A DNA stretch of 62,114 bases from Akkermansiaceae bacterium (GTDB taxonomy: Bacteria > Verrucomicrobiota > Verrucomicrobiia > Verrucomicrobiales > Akkermansiaceae): contig JAPKCM010000026.1 of NCBI GenBank assembly GCA_028822935.1, positions 1-62,114 of the forward strand, in the 5' to 3' direction. The translations under genes and the position numbers were made by a program. Positions within the stretch are counted from its first letter, which is position 1; each line of letters starts with the position of its first letter. The notes beneath the pieces are model-generated. The model made no database searches and was not told the DNA's origin. It saw only the letters and a list, made by a program, of their open reading frames with translations. Of the stretch, positions 52,746 through 61,653 are shown piece by piece.

Positions 52746-55700
52746 TTATTGATCGACATCTTTTTGAATTACCCGGTAGAGTCGGAGATTTTCCCCAGCG
52801 GGATGGCTGGAGGTTTTGGGAGGACCATTATCAATCCATTGCATACGGGTTCCTCCTGAAACAACATCAGGAACAACATTGGTCCAAGATTCACCGTTTT
52901 TACTGTATTGGACGGTATAGACTCCGCCAATTTGAGCTGCGAATTCGATCAAGAGGTCGCCATTGGGAAGGAACTTAGGGGGATCGGTATCGACACCCTC
53001 TCCGGTATTTTGATTTTCAACAGAATCAAGTAACTCGATTTTAAACACGGGCTCAAAACCTCCCGAGGCGTCAAGTTGGTAGTATTCTACGACCAGATCG
53101 ATGCTTTCTCCGCTCTCAAGGATCTGGTTGTAGAGGAGGTATGAGTTTCCTCCGAATTCTCCCTGGGCATTGTGAACCGTGACCCCCTCGGGTATTCCAC
53201 TTACGAAGATACGAAAAGCGGGAAGCGCACCAGGATTATTGTTGGTGATCGTGATGACTTGCTTAAAGAGGGCTGTTTGTAAGTCCAAAGAAATTGCACC
53301 GGCGGCAAGACCCGCGCTCGAAGGGCTCACGACATCAGTCGAGACAACCCTGGAATCATCGGTAGGATTGAGAAGCAGTTCATTTGCGCTGGCGATTGAG
53401 GCTTCATTTGAAAGAAGATCGAGACCGCCCACAACGGTTTCAGGGACATTAAAATAATAGATGATGGAAGACGAATTCCCAACGGCTATGTCGCCAACCG
53501 CCCAGACTGAGTCCTCGAAAGACGTCCCGGAAGCGGGGTTGATCGATTCCACACTGGCTCCATCGGGTAAGACTTGAGTCAGATTGAGCGTCACGCCGGA
53601 AGCGTCACTTGGCCCATTGTTGATCACCGTTACGGTATGAAAAAGATTTTTAGGAAGGTTGAAGCCGGAGAGGACTGGGTCCCGGGAATTGGTGGCTGAA
53701 ACAGCGAGATCCACTTCCCTGGAAATGTCGTTGCTAGCGCTGGCCGATTCATCGCCGGAATTAATCTGCGTTTGATCAACTGAGCTGACCGAGGCCGTGC
53801 TTGTTACCCCAGGCGAAGAAAGGGCAGCCGATGGCCCCACGGTCAAAGTCACTTCAAGGGTTTCGGAAGCGCCCACGGCCAGTTCACCGACTGACCAGAT
53901 TTGGTCCAGGAAGGAACCGGCACTTGGAGTCATTGAGTCTACCACAATGCCATCTCCAAAAGTAAGAATCTCCGTAAGATCTAGCCCGGTGGCCATAAGA
54001 GGTCCCAGATTCGTCACTTCGATGGTGTAAGTGAGATTGCCAATTCCGGAACCGGCGACCACTGGCCCGTCCAGGCCGATCTGGGTGACTACTAAATCCA
54101 CACCCGCAACGATATTTGTTGTCTCGGTGACTGAGTTGTTGGAATTGTTGCTATCTGTTCCTGAGGCTGACTCAAGACTGCTGGTGCTGCTAACTGTGCC
54201 ATTGTTCGGAGCGCCGGTGTCAACCGTGAGAGTCACCGTGAGATTAGCAGTCTCGCCCAGAGGAAGGTTAAGAGTCCAGAGGCCGTTGGGATCGTTATCG
54301 GGCGCAAAAGATCCAGCACTTGGAACGATCGATTGCACGGTCACACCTTCTGGTAAATCGAGTGACTCTCGAATTCCAATATTGGTAGCATTGGAGGGGC
54401 CGCTATTGGTTGCCGTAACGGTATAGATGAGATTGCCGGTGCCCGAAGCCGCCACCACTGGTTCAATCGATTCCTTTTTTGCCAGCGCGATATCAAAGAC
54501 ATTAATGATGGAAGTGAGATCGGAATCTGAATTGTCTGAATTGTTGAGTTCAATTTGATCCACTGAGGTAAGAGTGGCACTTCCCGAGATCCCGCCGATT
54601 CCTCCAAGGGCGGTGCTTCCGACGGTATAGGAAATTGAAAGAGTAGCTGATTCACCGGATCGCAGAACAGGGATGGTCCATGTTGATTGCTCAAAGGAAC
54701 CCAAGGTTGCGGTGGTATTTCCGACGGCGGCTCCGGAAGGAAGTATCTGGGCCTGAGTAATCGTGATCCCGGTTGCGGTGGAAGGACCACTATTCGTAGC
54801 TGTAATAACGTAGGTAAGATTTTCCGAGCCCGATCCCGCGATTACCGTTTCAGTCGATCCTGTCACATCAAGGGCAATTGAGACGGCCGCTTGGACATCC
54901 AATGTTTCATTCGCGGTGCCACTATTTCCGAGGGAGCTTGTCAGCTCTTCACTCGTGTTAGAAAAGTTGCCAACTTCCTGACTGGTGACACGAACGGTTA
55001 CGGTACAAACCTCTCCTGCGGGGACAGTTCCTCCGGTATATGAAATAGTATCGGATCCGGAAATCGCAATCAGGTTTCCGCCCAAGCAGGTCGTGGCAGG
55101 ATTGGCTGGAGCTGCCAAAACAAGGCCGACGGGCAGTTGATGGTTCAAAGCGATGTCGGTCGCCGCCAGTTGTGAACCTCTGTTGTCGATGGTGAATGCC
55201 ATGATCGAAACCTGTCCTGCATTGATCAATTCCGGGCCAAAAGCCATGCTGAAAAGGGGAGGTGAGCTGACTGTAAGTGTGGCTGTCGTAGTCCCGCTGC
55301 TCCCCAGAGAAGTCGTAAGATTGTCACTCGTAATGACAAGACTTCCAAGAGTGTCTGCGGTAACATCAATTGTCACACTGCAAATCTCACCTGCTGGCAC
55401 GAGACCGCCGGAGTAGCTGATCGTTCCGCTTCCTGCCTGGGCCGAAACCAAACCACCGCAACTTGAAGAGGGACTGGGGATATCGGCAACAATCATTCCA
55501 GCGGGAAGACTACTGGAAAAATTTACTCCTGCGGCTTCGAGACGACTGGCGCGATTGTCGATCGTAAAGGTGAGCGTAGTGGTGCCGTTCAAGGGGACGC
55601 TGGTAGGCGCAAAACTACTTGAGAAAACAGGAGGCGCAGCGACAACATTTAAAGTGTTCGTGGCCGGGAATCCCAGCAAAGTTCTTTGCCCAACTTCAGT

Positions 55701-58043
55701 GGAAATGAGGCTGGTCTTGTTGAGGTAGCTTCCGAGTGGGGCGGAGATTGGAATCTCAACTCCAACACGAAATGAACAAGATTGTCCGGGGGCGAGCTGA
55801 CCTCCGGTAAACGATAAGACATCACTGCCCATGATCTGCGAGTTTGGCCCGCAAACCGCGGCAGGCCTCTCGGGAGATCCAATCCGTATATCATCGAAAA
55901 AGACCTGCATGACTTCGGCGGCTGCATTTGAACTGTTGTTAAAGGCTCCCAGCAAAATGGTGTGCTCGCCCGCTGAAAGAAAAATGTCGGTGTTAAAAAC
56001 CCGCCAACCTGAATCCTGATCACCTCCGCCGCCACCATTGAACTCAGCAAGTGAGTTATTGGGACCATTTCCATAGCGAACGCCATCCAACTCAAACAAT
56101 GCTTGTCCAGAATCACCATCATCATAAGAGCCATCAAAAAGAAGACGATAGCGTAGAGTCATCGGAATGGAACCGGCTGTATCCACGGTAAACGTCCTTG
56201 ACCACCCGCCGGAACTGGCGGGATTGAGGAATCCGGTGATGAAATTTTTGCCTCCGGCAATTACGGTGATTCCCCCACCTGAAAAACCACCGGTTTGGTC
56301 GAGGGTTCCATTTGAAGTTCCCGCATCGTTGGTCCCCTCAAAAGTGTCATCAGAATAACTAAAACCGGTAGTTGGTGAATCTGAAGCAGGCAACAACTCC
56401 AATGAAAAACCGGCGTCACTACTATCTAAAGTGGTTTGATGCAGCTCAACCGCAATCGTGTTTTGCCCTTCGACGAGAACTCCCGAAAGATTGATCGAGC
56501 TGGAGGTCTGCCCGGTTTCATTTCCGAGTTCCGAGAGAGTTGTCGTCGCTTGTCCCAGCGGTATTCCCGGACTACGGAAGACCTCGGTCCCGTTGAGATA
56601 GATGATTGCACCATCGTCGAAAACATAATTAATCAACCAATCGCCAAGTTTGACCTGGTCCGCATCGAGGTTGAATTCCTGTCTAAAGAGGTAAGTGGTG
56701 ACAAGGTTCTGCCCATTGTCAGCGGCGTCAATTCCACCTAAGACAGAGGGCGTTCCGGGTGGGAACGCATCGATGACACCTGCTTGAAAGGGAGCATTAC
56801 CGGTTTTCCATGGTCCGATCGCCGAGGTTGACGGATCAAAAGCAGAACCATTCCAAGTATTCCCGCTTGCGTCCACGGGATAGCCATCGTTTCTCCCATT
56901 TTCATTCTGAAGCTCATCAAGATAGTCCCAAGTCCGGTCGAGGATCGAGGAACCTCCGCCATCAAAGTTTGCGTCGACCCGAAACCCTCCCTCCAATGGC
57001 AGATCCACCGCAACAGCCCCGGGAAGCATGGCATTCAGATCATCCGAAAAAGTAATCCCGGAGAAGGTCTCCGTTTGACTATTGTTTGTGATGGTAAACT
57101 CCAGTGAGCCCCTCCCACCCGGATCGATGGAATCTTCCAAAAATGATTTTGAGAATGAGATGTTCGCGAGATCTTCAGGGGGAATCACTTCAAGAACCCC
57201 ACACGCCCGGCCAGAGGATATCGGATTGCCGCCCGGGAAGCGGGATATGATCTCACCGGAGACACTGATGTTTGCTCCGGTCGATAGTCCCACCACATCA
57301 AAAGAGATGACACAGGTTTGTCCCGCTGGAAGGGTTGCTCCACTGAAGTCAATTTGCTGGGAACCCGCGATTGCCGTCAGAGTGGAACCCACGCAGCTGT
57401 TGGAAATGTTTGCTTGGGGCGCAACGACAATCCCTGGAGAGAGGTTATCGCTAAAAGAAATCCCCTGGGCATCCTCTCCGGATTGGTTTTGAATGGTGTA
57501 GGTGAGAGTTGTCTGACCCCCAAGCTGAACGGGATTCGCGGTAAATGATTTGGAGAAGCCCAGCGATGGGCCGGTCAAAGGAATACCGATTGAGGCGGTT
57601 GCGCTTCCGCTGTTCCCGGCATCTGAAGTCAAATCACCCGTGGTAAGATCAAACGGTCCTTCGGCCAACAAAGTAACCCCTACTTTCGCGGAACACGTGG
57701 CATTGGCGCCAAGCGATCCGCCGCTTAAAGAAATGGTATTTCCGTCATTCGAAACGAGAAAGATTCCTCCACAGTCACTGGTTGCATTGGCAGGATTACT
57801 CAAATAAACGCCATCTGGTAAATTCAAAATAAACGCGAGATCGTTCACGACAACTGCGCTGTCGTTTTGCACTTCAAAAGTGAGTTCGCTACAGCTTCCA
57901 ATCCCAACGGTCGCGGGTGATAGACTCAAGTTGAATGAAGGAGCCTGTGCCCGGATTGTAGCCGTGAATAACAAGGGGACGAGGACGACGCAAAAGAGTA
58001 TCGAAGAGATAAAGCGACGCGGAAGAGAGGGAGTGACAGTCAT
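52746..58043 (-). CDS. Giant DUF11-repeat surface protein with an inserted jelly-roll-like segment
   Basis: This 1765-residue protein has a signal peptide (residues about 10-33, FISSILFCVVLVPLLFTATI). It is built mainly from beta-sandwich DUF11/conserved-repeat modules. Five early modules each carry a Cys pair (for example SDCGGIFLVSN then NATCSAKV); four later ones have no cysteine and the classic TNSGPSxATGI text. Module 3 is split at about residues 348-728 by sequence with jelly-roll/PA14-like marks (NYVFDDGAIIYLNGTEVFRS, AVELHQTTLDSSDAGF, LRYRLLFDGSYDDGDSG). The C-terminal 70 residues (GGVYTVQYSKNGESW) match the module of the two proteins at 415-6738. It is probably a secreted adhesin or matrix protein. 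The ATG at 58043 gives the signal peptide; an in-frame ATG at 58178 would add 45 residues. Confidence 0.85.
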   Translation of the reverse strand: MTVTPSLPRRFISSILFCVVLVPLLFTATIRAQAPSFNLSLSPATVGIGSCSELTFEVQNDSAVVVNDLAFILNLPDGVYLSNPANATSDCGGIFLVSNDGNTISLSGGSLGANATCSAKVGVTLLAEGPFDLTTGDLTSDAGNSGSATASIGIPLTGPSLGFSKSFTANPVQLGGQTTLTYTIQNQSGEDAQGISFSDNLSPGIVVAPQANISNSCVGSTLTAIAGSQQIDFSGATLPAGQTCVISFDVVGLSTGANISVSGEIISRFPGGNPISSGRACGVLEVIPPEDLANISFSKSFLEDSIDPGGRGSLEFTITNNSQTETFSGITFSDDLNAMLPGAVAVDLPLEGGFRVDANFDGGGSSILDRTWDYLDELQNENGRNDGYPVDASGNTWNGSAFDPSTSAIGPWKTGNAPFQAGVIDAFPPGTPSVLGGIDAADNGQNLVTTYLFRQEFNLDADQVKLGDWLINYVFDDGAIIYLNGTEVFRSPGIPLGQATTTLSELGNETGQTSSSINLSGVLVEGQNTIAVELHQTTLDSSDAGFSLELLPASDSPTTGFSYSDDTFEGTNDAGTSNGTLDQTGGFSGGGITVIAGGKNFITGFLNPASSGGWSRTFTVDTAGSIPMTLRYRLLFDGSYDDGDSGQALFELDGVRYGNGPNNSLAEFNGGGGGDQDSGWRVFNTDIFLSAGEHTILLGAFNNSSNAAAEVMQVFFDDIRIGSPERPAAVCGPNSQIMGSDVLSFTGGQLAPGQSCSFRVGVEIPISAPLGSYLNKTSLISTEVGQRTLLGFPATNTLNVVAAPPVFSSSFAPTSVPLNGTTTLTFTIDNRASRLEAAGVNFSSSLPAGMIVADIPSPSSSCGGLVSAQAGSGTISYSGGLVPAGEICSVTIDVTADTLGSLVITSDNLTTSLGSSGTTTATLTVSSPPLFSMAFGPELINAGQVSIMAFTIDNRGSQLAATDIALNHQLPVGLVLAAPANPATTCLGGNLIAISGSDTISYTGGTVPAGEVCTVTVRVTSQEVGNFSNTSEELTSSLGNSGTANETLDVQAAVSIALDVTGSTETVIAGSGSENLTYVITATNSGPSTATGITITQAQILPSGAAVGNTTATLGSFEQSTWTIPVLRSGESATLSISYTVGSTALGGIGGISGSATLTSVDQIELNNSDNSDSDLTSIINVFDIALAKKESIEPVVAASGTGNLIYTVTATNSGPSNATNIGIRESLDLPEGVTVQSIVPSAGSFAPDNDPNGLWTLNLPLGETANLTVTLTVDTGAPNNGTVSSTSSLESASGTDSNNSNNSVTETTNIVAGVDLVVTQIGLDGPVVAGSGIGNLTYTIEVTNLGPLMATGLDLTEILTFGDGIVVDSMTPSAGSFLDQIWSVGELAVGASETLEVTLTVGPSAALSSPGVTSTASVSSVDQTQINSGDESASASNDISREVDLAVSATNSRDPVLSGFNLPKNLFHTVTVINNGPSDASGVTLNLTQVLPDGASVESINPASGTSFEDSVWAVGDIAVGNSSSIIYYFNVPETVVGGLDLLSNEASIASANELLLNPTDDSRVVSTDVVSPSSAGLAAGAISLDLQTALFKQVITITNNNPGALPAFRIFVSGIPEGVTVHNAQGEFGGNSYLLYNQILESGESIDLVVEYYQLDASGGFEPVFKIELLDSVENQNTGEGVDTDPPKFLPNGDLLIEFAAQIGGVYTVQYSKNGESWTNVVPDVVSGGTRMQWIDNGPPKTSSHPAGENLRLYRVIQKDVDQ

Positions 58044-58208
58044 TGAAAAATAGGGGCTGAGGTCGGTGGGCGAAAACGGGTGATTACCGATCTTCCATAT
58101 CTTGCGTATTGTTTTGCAGTAATGCGAGACAGCATAGCCCAACTGAACGGCATGCATTTCATTGAATTTCCAATGCATGCGTCAAGATGAAAGATCCTGG
58201 TCGTGATA
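58044..58208. other. 165-bp intergenic region upstream of the DUF11 gene
   Basis: This lies between the DUF3127 gene stop and the DUF11 gene start, both on the minus strand. It contains the perfect inverted repeat at 58150-58180. No clear promoter match was found (one weak -10-like TATGCT), and there is no terminator for the upstream genes. Confidence 0.5.
58150..58180. repeat. Perfect 9-bp inverted repeat upstream of the DUF11 gene
   Basis: GCATGCATT (58150-58158) and AATGCATGC (58172-58180) are perfect 9-bp arms around a 13-base spacer. There is no T-run on either strand, so an operator for a dimeric regulator is more likely than a terminator. It lies 107 bp upstream of the DUF11 start. 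Confidence 0.5.
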
Positions 58209-58604
58209 TTAAAAAGGAATGTCGTCCTCGGTGACCTTTGACTCGTTGTCGAAGTTCGAGTCGAAGGCTCCAGCAGGGGGATCACTTGGGGCTGCCCCGC
58301 CGCTTGGGCCGTTTTCGCCTCCGCCTCCGCTTCCTTCACCTTGGATCTTCCAGGCGTTCAGGTTTACGTAGTAGCGCCCTTTATATTCATTTCCACGGAC
58401 ATCAAAAGTGACCGTAAGAGTATCGCCGATACTGAAGTTGTTGAGCTGGTCGATTTTATCGCGGACGCACTCAAATTTCACCATTTGAGGGTAGTTGCCA
58501 TCGGGGACTTCGATCACGAATTCGCGTTTCGTGAATCCACTTGCGAAGGTTTGGGGTTCTTCGAGGACTTTAAGGGCACCAGTGAGTTCAAAAGAATTAG
58601 CCAT
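58209..58604 (-). CDS. DUF3127 OB-fold protein with SSB-like C-terminal tail
   Basis: This 131-residue cytoplasmic protein has a DUF3127 domain (residues 1-90) with an OB-fold pattern: FELTGALKVLEEPQTF, REFVIEVPDGNYPQMVKFEC, RDKIDQLNNFSIGDTLTVTF, YYVNLNAWKIQ. A Gly/Pro linker follows and the protein ends EDDIPF, like the acidic protein-interaction tail of single-stranded DNA-binding protein (DDDIPF). The family occurs in Bacteroidetes and Verrucomicrobia; a nucleic-acid role is suggested by fold and tail, not proved. It lies 18 bp after folA. Confidence 0.87.
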   Translation of the reverse strand: MANSFELTGALKVLEEPQTFASGFTKREFVIEVPDGNYPQMVKFECVRDKIDQLNNFSIGDTLTVTFDVRGNEYKGRYYVNLNAWKIQGEGSGGGGENGPSGGAAPSDPPAGAFDSNFDNESKVTEDDIPF

Positions 58605-58622
58605 GATTTTGAGGAGATAGTT

Positions 58623-59084
58623 TTAGCGGAAGTGACGTTTAATGACGAAATCGGGTTGTTCCCACATGAGCTCGCTCTTGGGGAATTGCGACTCGTATTC
58701 GGGGAAGAAAGTGTCTCCTTCGTAGGAGTCTTTGATGTGGGTGATTACCAAATCGGTCATGAGGGGCATTAAAAATTGGTAAACCTGAGCGCCGCCGATG
58801 ACGAAGATTTGTTGATCGATGAGCGGGTGATCTGTGAGGTCACGGGTGTGATGAATCGTTTCGACGCCATCGTGGTGCCATGCCGGGTCGGTGGTGAGGA
58901 CGATGTTTTCCCGTTTGGGAAGAGGTCTCCCGATGGATTCGAAGGTCTTTCGGCCCATGATAATCGGGTGACCCGTGGTGTGCTTTTTGAAAAATTTGAG
59001 ATCGTCGGGGAGGTTCCAAGGAAGCCCTCCATCTTTCCCGATCACACGCTCGGGGGTCATTGCTACGATACCGGTGAGATTCAT
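58623..59084 (-). CDS. folA: Dihydrofolate reductase
   Basis: This 153-residue NADPH-dependent enzyme regenerates tetrahydrofolate after thymidylate synthase. Marks are [22 protein letters not shown] with the conserved Trp and Asp region, [28 protein letters not shown] and [16 protein letters not shown]. It overlaps thyA by 4 bp (59081-59084), so translation is probably coupled. Length is normal for the bacterial enzyme. Confidence 0.96.
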   Translation of the reverse strand: MNLTGIVAMTPERVIGKDGGLPWNLPDDLKFFKKHTTGHPIIMGRKTFESIGRPLPKRENIVLTTDPAWHHDGVETIHHTRDLTDHPLIDQQIFVIGGAQVYQFLMPLMTDLVITHIKDSYEGDTFFPEYESQFPKSELMWEQPDFVIKRHFR

Positions 59085-59890
59085 ACTGCGACTGCGCCCT
59101 TAATGTGGGGATGTGCCTCGTAGCCGACCAGCTCAAAGTCATCGAAGGTGAAAGAATCGATGTCCTTGATCTCTGGATTGAGCTTCATTTGCGGCAGGGG
59201 CATCGGCTCGCGGGTGAGTTGGAGCTTCGCCTGATCGAGGTGATTCGAGTAGAGGTGGAGGTCGCCGAAGGTGTGGACGAAGTCACGGGCCTCATATCCG
59301 CACACCTGTGCAAGCATGAGGGTGAGTAGGGCATAGGAGGCAATATTAAAGGGAACCCCGAGGAAAAGATCAGCGCTTCTTTGGTAAAGCTGGCAGCTTA
59401 GGCCGGGTCGCTCGGACTCGGGGTCGTGAACGTAGAATTGGAAAAGGAGGTGGCAGGGCGGGAGGGCCATTTCATCGACCTTTCCAACGTTCCAGGCTGA
59501 GACGATGTGGCGACGCGAGGTGGGCTTGTTCCTTAAGTCATCTACCAAGCGGGCGATTTGATCGATGCTGCCGCCGGAGTCGGTGGGCCAGGACCGCCAT
59601 TGCTGGCCGTAGACGGGGCCGAGGTCGCCATTTTCATCGGCCCAGGCATCCCAGATGCGGACCTTGTTTTCCTGAAGGTAGGCGATGTTGGTTTCGCCTT
59701 TTAGAAACCAGAGGAGCTCGTGAATGATCGAGCGAAGATGAAGTTTTTTTGTGGTAAGGCAGGGGAATCCTTTGCGGAGGTCATAGCGGGCCTGCCGACC
59801 GAAGACACTGCGGGTTCCTGTCCCGGTGCGGTCGCTTCGTTCCTCGCCATTTTTGAGAACATCTGTGAGGAGATCGAGGTAAGCTTGCAT
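59081..59890 (-). CDS. thyA: Thymidylate synthase
   Basis: This 269-residue enzyme makes dTMP from dUMP and methylene-tetrahydrofolate. It has [18 protein letters not shown] near the N-terminus, the catalytic Cys in [12 protein letters not shown], and [20 protein letters not shown] with the dUMP-binding Arg and Asp. The start [12 protein letters not shown] matches the family. It directly precedes and overlaps folA, a common pair, and lies 46 bp after the release-factor-like gene. Confidence 0.97.
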   Translation of the reverse strand: MQAYLDLLTDVLKNGEERSDRTGTGTRSVFGRQARYDLRKGFPCLTTKKLHLRSIIHELLWFLKGETNIAYLQENKVRIWDAWADENGDLGPVYGQQWRSWPTDSGGSIDQIARLVDDLRNKPTSRRHIVSAWNVGKVDEMALPPCHLLFQFYVHDPESERPGLSCQLYQRSADLFLGVPFNIASYALLTLMLAQVCGYEARDFVHTFGDLHLYSNHLDQAKLQLTREPMPLPQMKLNPEIKDIDSFTFDDFELVGYEAHPHIKGAVAV

Positions 59891-59936
59891 GAAATGAATT
59901 AAAGCGGAGATGCAGGAGAGGGGAACTTCAAAAAAG

Positions 59937-60341
59937 CTAATCTGACCTGCCGGGTGGGCGACGGAGTGATTTCTTAGCTCCGTGGTTTCTTTTTAAGGCC
60001 ACCGTCTTTGTTCGCTGACGTCTCGATTGGCGCCGTTTCTTTCGGCGGATTTTTTCTCGTTCTTGCTGTTTGGCTGATTTCTTACCGAGGGTGATTTCAT
60101 CCTGCTTGTCGCAGAGTTCCTTGCGGGCAAGGTAGCGGTTCATCTCGCGGGAGCGGTCGCGTTGGACTTTTGTCTCGAGTCCGGTGGGCGGGTGCTGGAG
60201 GAAGACGCAGGAGGAAGTTTTATTCATCTTCTGCCCGCCGCTGCCAGTTCCACGAACAAACTTTTCGACGAGATCATCCTCTAAGATTCCGCTTTTGATC
60301 ATGCGCTCATTGAGAGCCGCTTTCTTTTCGGAGGAAATCAT
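59937..60341 (-). CDS. Release-factor-like protein with GGQ motif (C12orf65/mtRF-R-like)
   Basis: This 134-residue class I RF domain protein lacks the codon-recognition domains. The peptidyl-tRNA hydrolysis motif is in [37 protein letters not shown] follows, then a very basic tail ([20 protein letters not shown]) likely to bind the empty mRNA channel or rRNA. It resembles mitochondrial mtRF-R/C12orf65 and the bacterial RF-H/ArfB group, which rescue stalled ribosomes. No ssrA gene is in the window. It lies 18 bp after panB. Confidence 0.88.
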   Translation of the reverse strand: MISSEKKAALNERMIKSGILEDDLVEKFVRGTGSGGQKMNKTSSCVFLQHPPTGLETKVQRDRSREMNRYLARKELCDKQDEITLGKKSAKQQEREKIRRKKRRQSRRQRTKTVALKRNHGAKKSLRRPPGRSD

Positions 60342-60359
60342 CGAGGTATCGGATAGAGA

Positions 60360-61121
60360 CTAAAGGGAATCCAGATGTCCCTTCACCGCGGAGGAAATCT
60401 CATCGGCAACATTGGCACGTTGGACCGCGAAGGGTGGGACGAACCAAGGGTAGGAGCCGATGATGTCGGTGATGACTGCAATTTTACCATCGCATGTTTT
60501 TTGTCCGCAGCCGATTCCGATGGTAGGAATGTCGAGTTCTGCGGTGAGTCGTTGTGCCACTTTTGGGACGACGCTTTCGAGGACGATGGCGAATGCCCCA
60601 GCGCTTTGCAGAGAGAGGGCTCCTTCGAGGAGGGCCTCGATTTCGGAATCTGATTTTCCTTTCTTCTTATATCCGCCTTCTTCTTTGACTCGTTGGGGGA
60701 GCATGCCCAAGTGGCCCATAAAGGAGATGCCGGCCTCGGTGATCGCTTTTACTTTTTCGATCTGTCCAATTCCTCCTTCGAGCTTCACTGCTTGAGCTCC
60801 AGCGTCAATGAGACGTTGGGAACTTGCGAGTGCCCGCTCCGGGGTGTCGTAAGTGTTGATCGGGAGGTCCGAGACGATGAGGGAGTTCTTTGCTCCGCGA
60901 GCGACCGCTTCGGTGTGATGGATGATGTGCTCAAGGGTGACGCGGGTGGTGTCCGGATAGCCGAGAACGACCATCCCAAGGGAGTCTCCGACGAGGAGAA
61001 TGTCGGTGCCCGCTTCATCAAGAAGTCGGGCCATAGGGTAATCGTAAGCGGTCAGGGCGGAGATGGGCTCGTGCCCCTTCTTCGCTCGAATTTTTTTCGT
61101 TTTACTCCCCACTGTCATCAC
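60360..61121 (-). CDS. panB: 3-methyl-2-oxobutanoate hydroxymethyltransferase
   Basis: This 253-residue enzyme adds a hydroxymethyl group from methylene-THF to ketoisovalerate, the first step of pantothenate synthesis. Family marks are ISALTAYDYPMARLLDEAG, DILLVGDSLGMVVLGYPDTT, AQAVKLEGG, MGHLGMLPQ and VVPKVAQRLTAEL with GIGCGQKTCDGKI. It is transcribed between folK and the GGQ gene; folate use links it loosely to its neighbours. Confidence 0.96.
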   Translation of the reverse strand: MMTVGSKTKKIRAKKGHEPISALTAYDYPMARLLDEAGTDILLVGDSLGMVVLGYPDTTRVTLEHIIHHTEAVARGAKNSLIVSDLPINTYDTPERALASSQRLIDAGAQAVKLEGGIGQIEKVKAITEAGISFMGHLGMLPQRVKEEGGYKKKGKSDSEIEALLEGALSLQSAGAFAIVLESVVPKVAQRLTAELDIPTIGIGCGQKTCDGKIAVITDIIGSYPWFVPPFAVQRANVADEISSAVKGHLDSL

Positions 61122-61137
61122 TTGGTATTTGTAGAGC

Positions 61138-61647
61138 CTACCATACCGTTTGCACGATGGTAAGTTCTGGTTCGTCTGAATCCAGCTTGCGCAGATGTTC
61201 TCCTACCGTCGATTGGTCGCCCGGAAGAATGAGTTGGGGACGGATGTCACTGAGCGGCTCGAGAACAAAGCGGCGGTGGGTCAGTTGGGGATGTGGAAGG
61301 GTGAGGATATCTTCGTCAGTTTTGACATTGCCGAAGTAGAGGATGTCGAGGTCGAGAACGCGCGGGGCATTTCTTTGTGAAACGGTGATCCGTCCGACGT
61401 GATACTCGATTCCTTGGGTCGCTTTGAGAAGATCATGAGGCTTGCCCACGAAATCGATTTCGATCACGGCATTGAAAAAGTCCCGAGAGTCTCTAGGGCA
61501 ATCAACTGGCTCGCTTTGGTAAATGGCAGACTGAAGGAAGTTGGTTCCCTCAGGGAGCAGGTTGACCAAGAGGTCACGTCCTTTTCGCAGGTTAGCGAGT
61601 CGGTTGCCGAGGTTTGAACCCAAAGAGATACCAGCGCGGTGAGCCAT
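61138..61647 (-). CDS. folK: 6-hydroxymethyl-7,8-dihydropterin pyrophosphokinase
   Basis: This 169-residue enzyme transfers pyrophosphate from ATP to the pterin in folate synthesis. Marks are GISLGSNLGNRLANL (residues 5-19), QSAIYQSEPV, PRDSRDFFNAVIEID and PRVLDLDILYFG with the metal-binding Asp pair, and LPHPQLTHRRFVLEPL. It lies between dapB (6 bp) and panB (16 bp). Confidence 0.95.
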   Translation of the reverse strand: MAHRAGISLGSNLGNRLANLRKGRDLLVNLLPEGTNFLQSAIYQSEPVDCPRDSRDFFNAVIEIDFVGKPHDLLKATQGIEYHVGRITVSQRNAPRVLDLDILYFGNVKTDEDILTLPHPQLTHRRFVLEPLSDIRPQLILPGDQSTVGEHLRKLDSDEPELTIVQTVW

Positions 61648-61653
61648 GGATTT

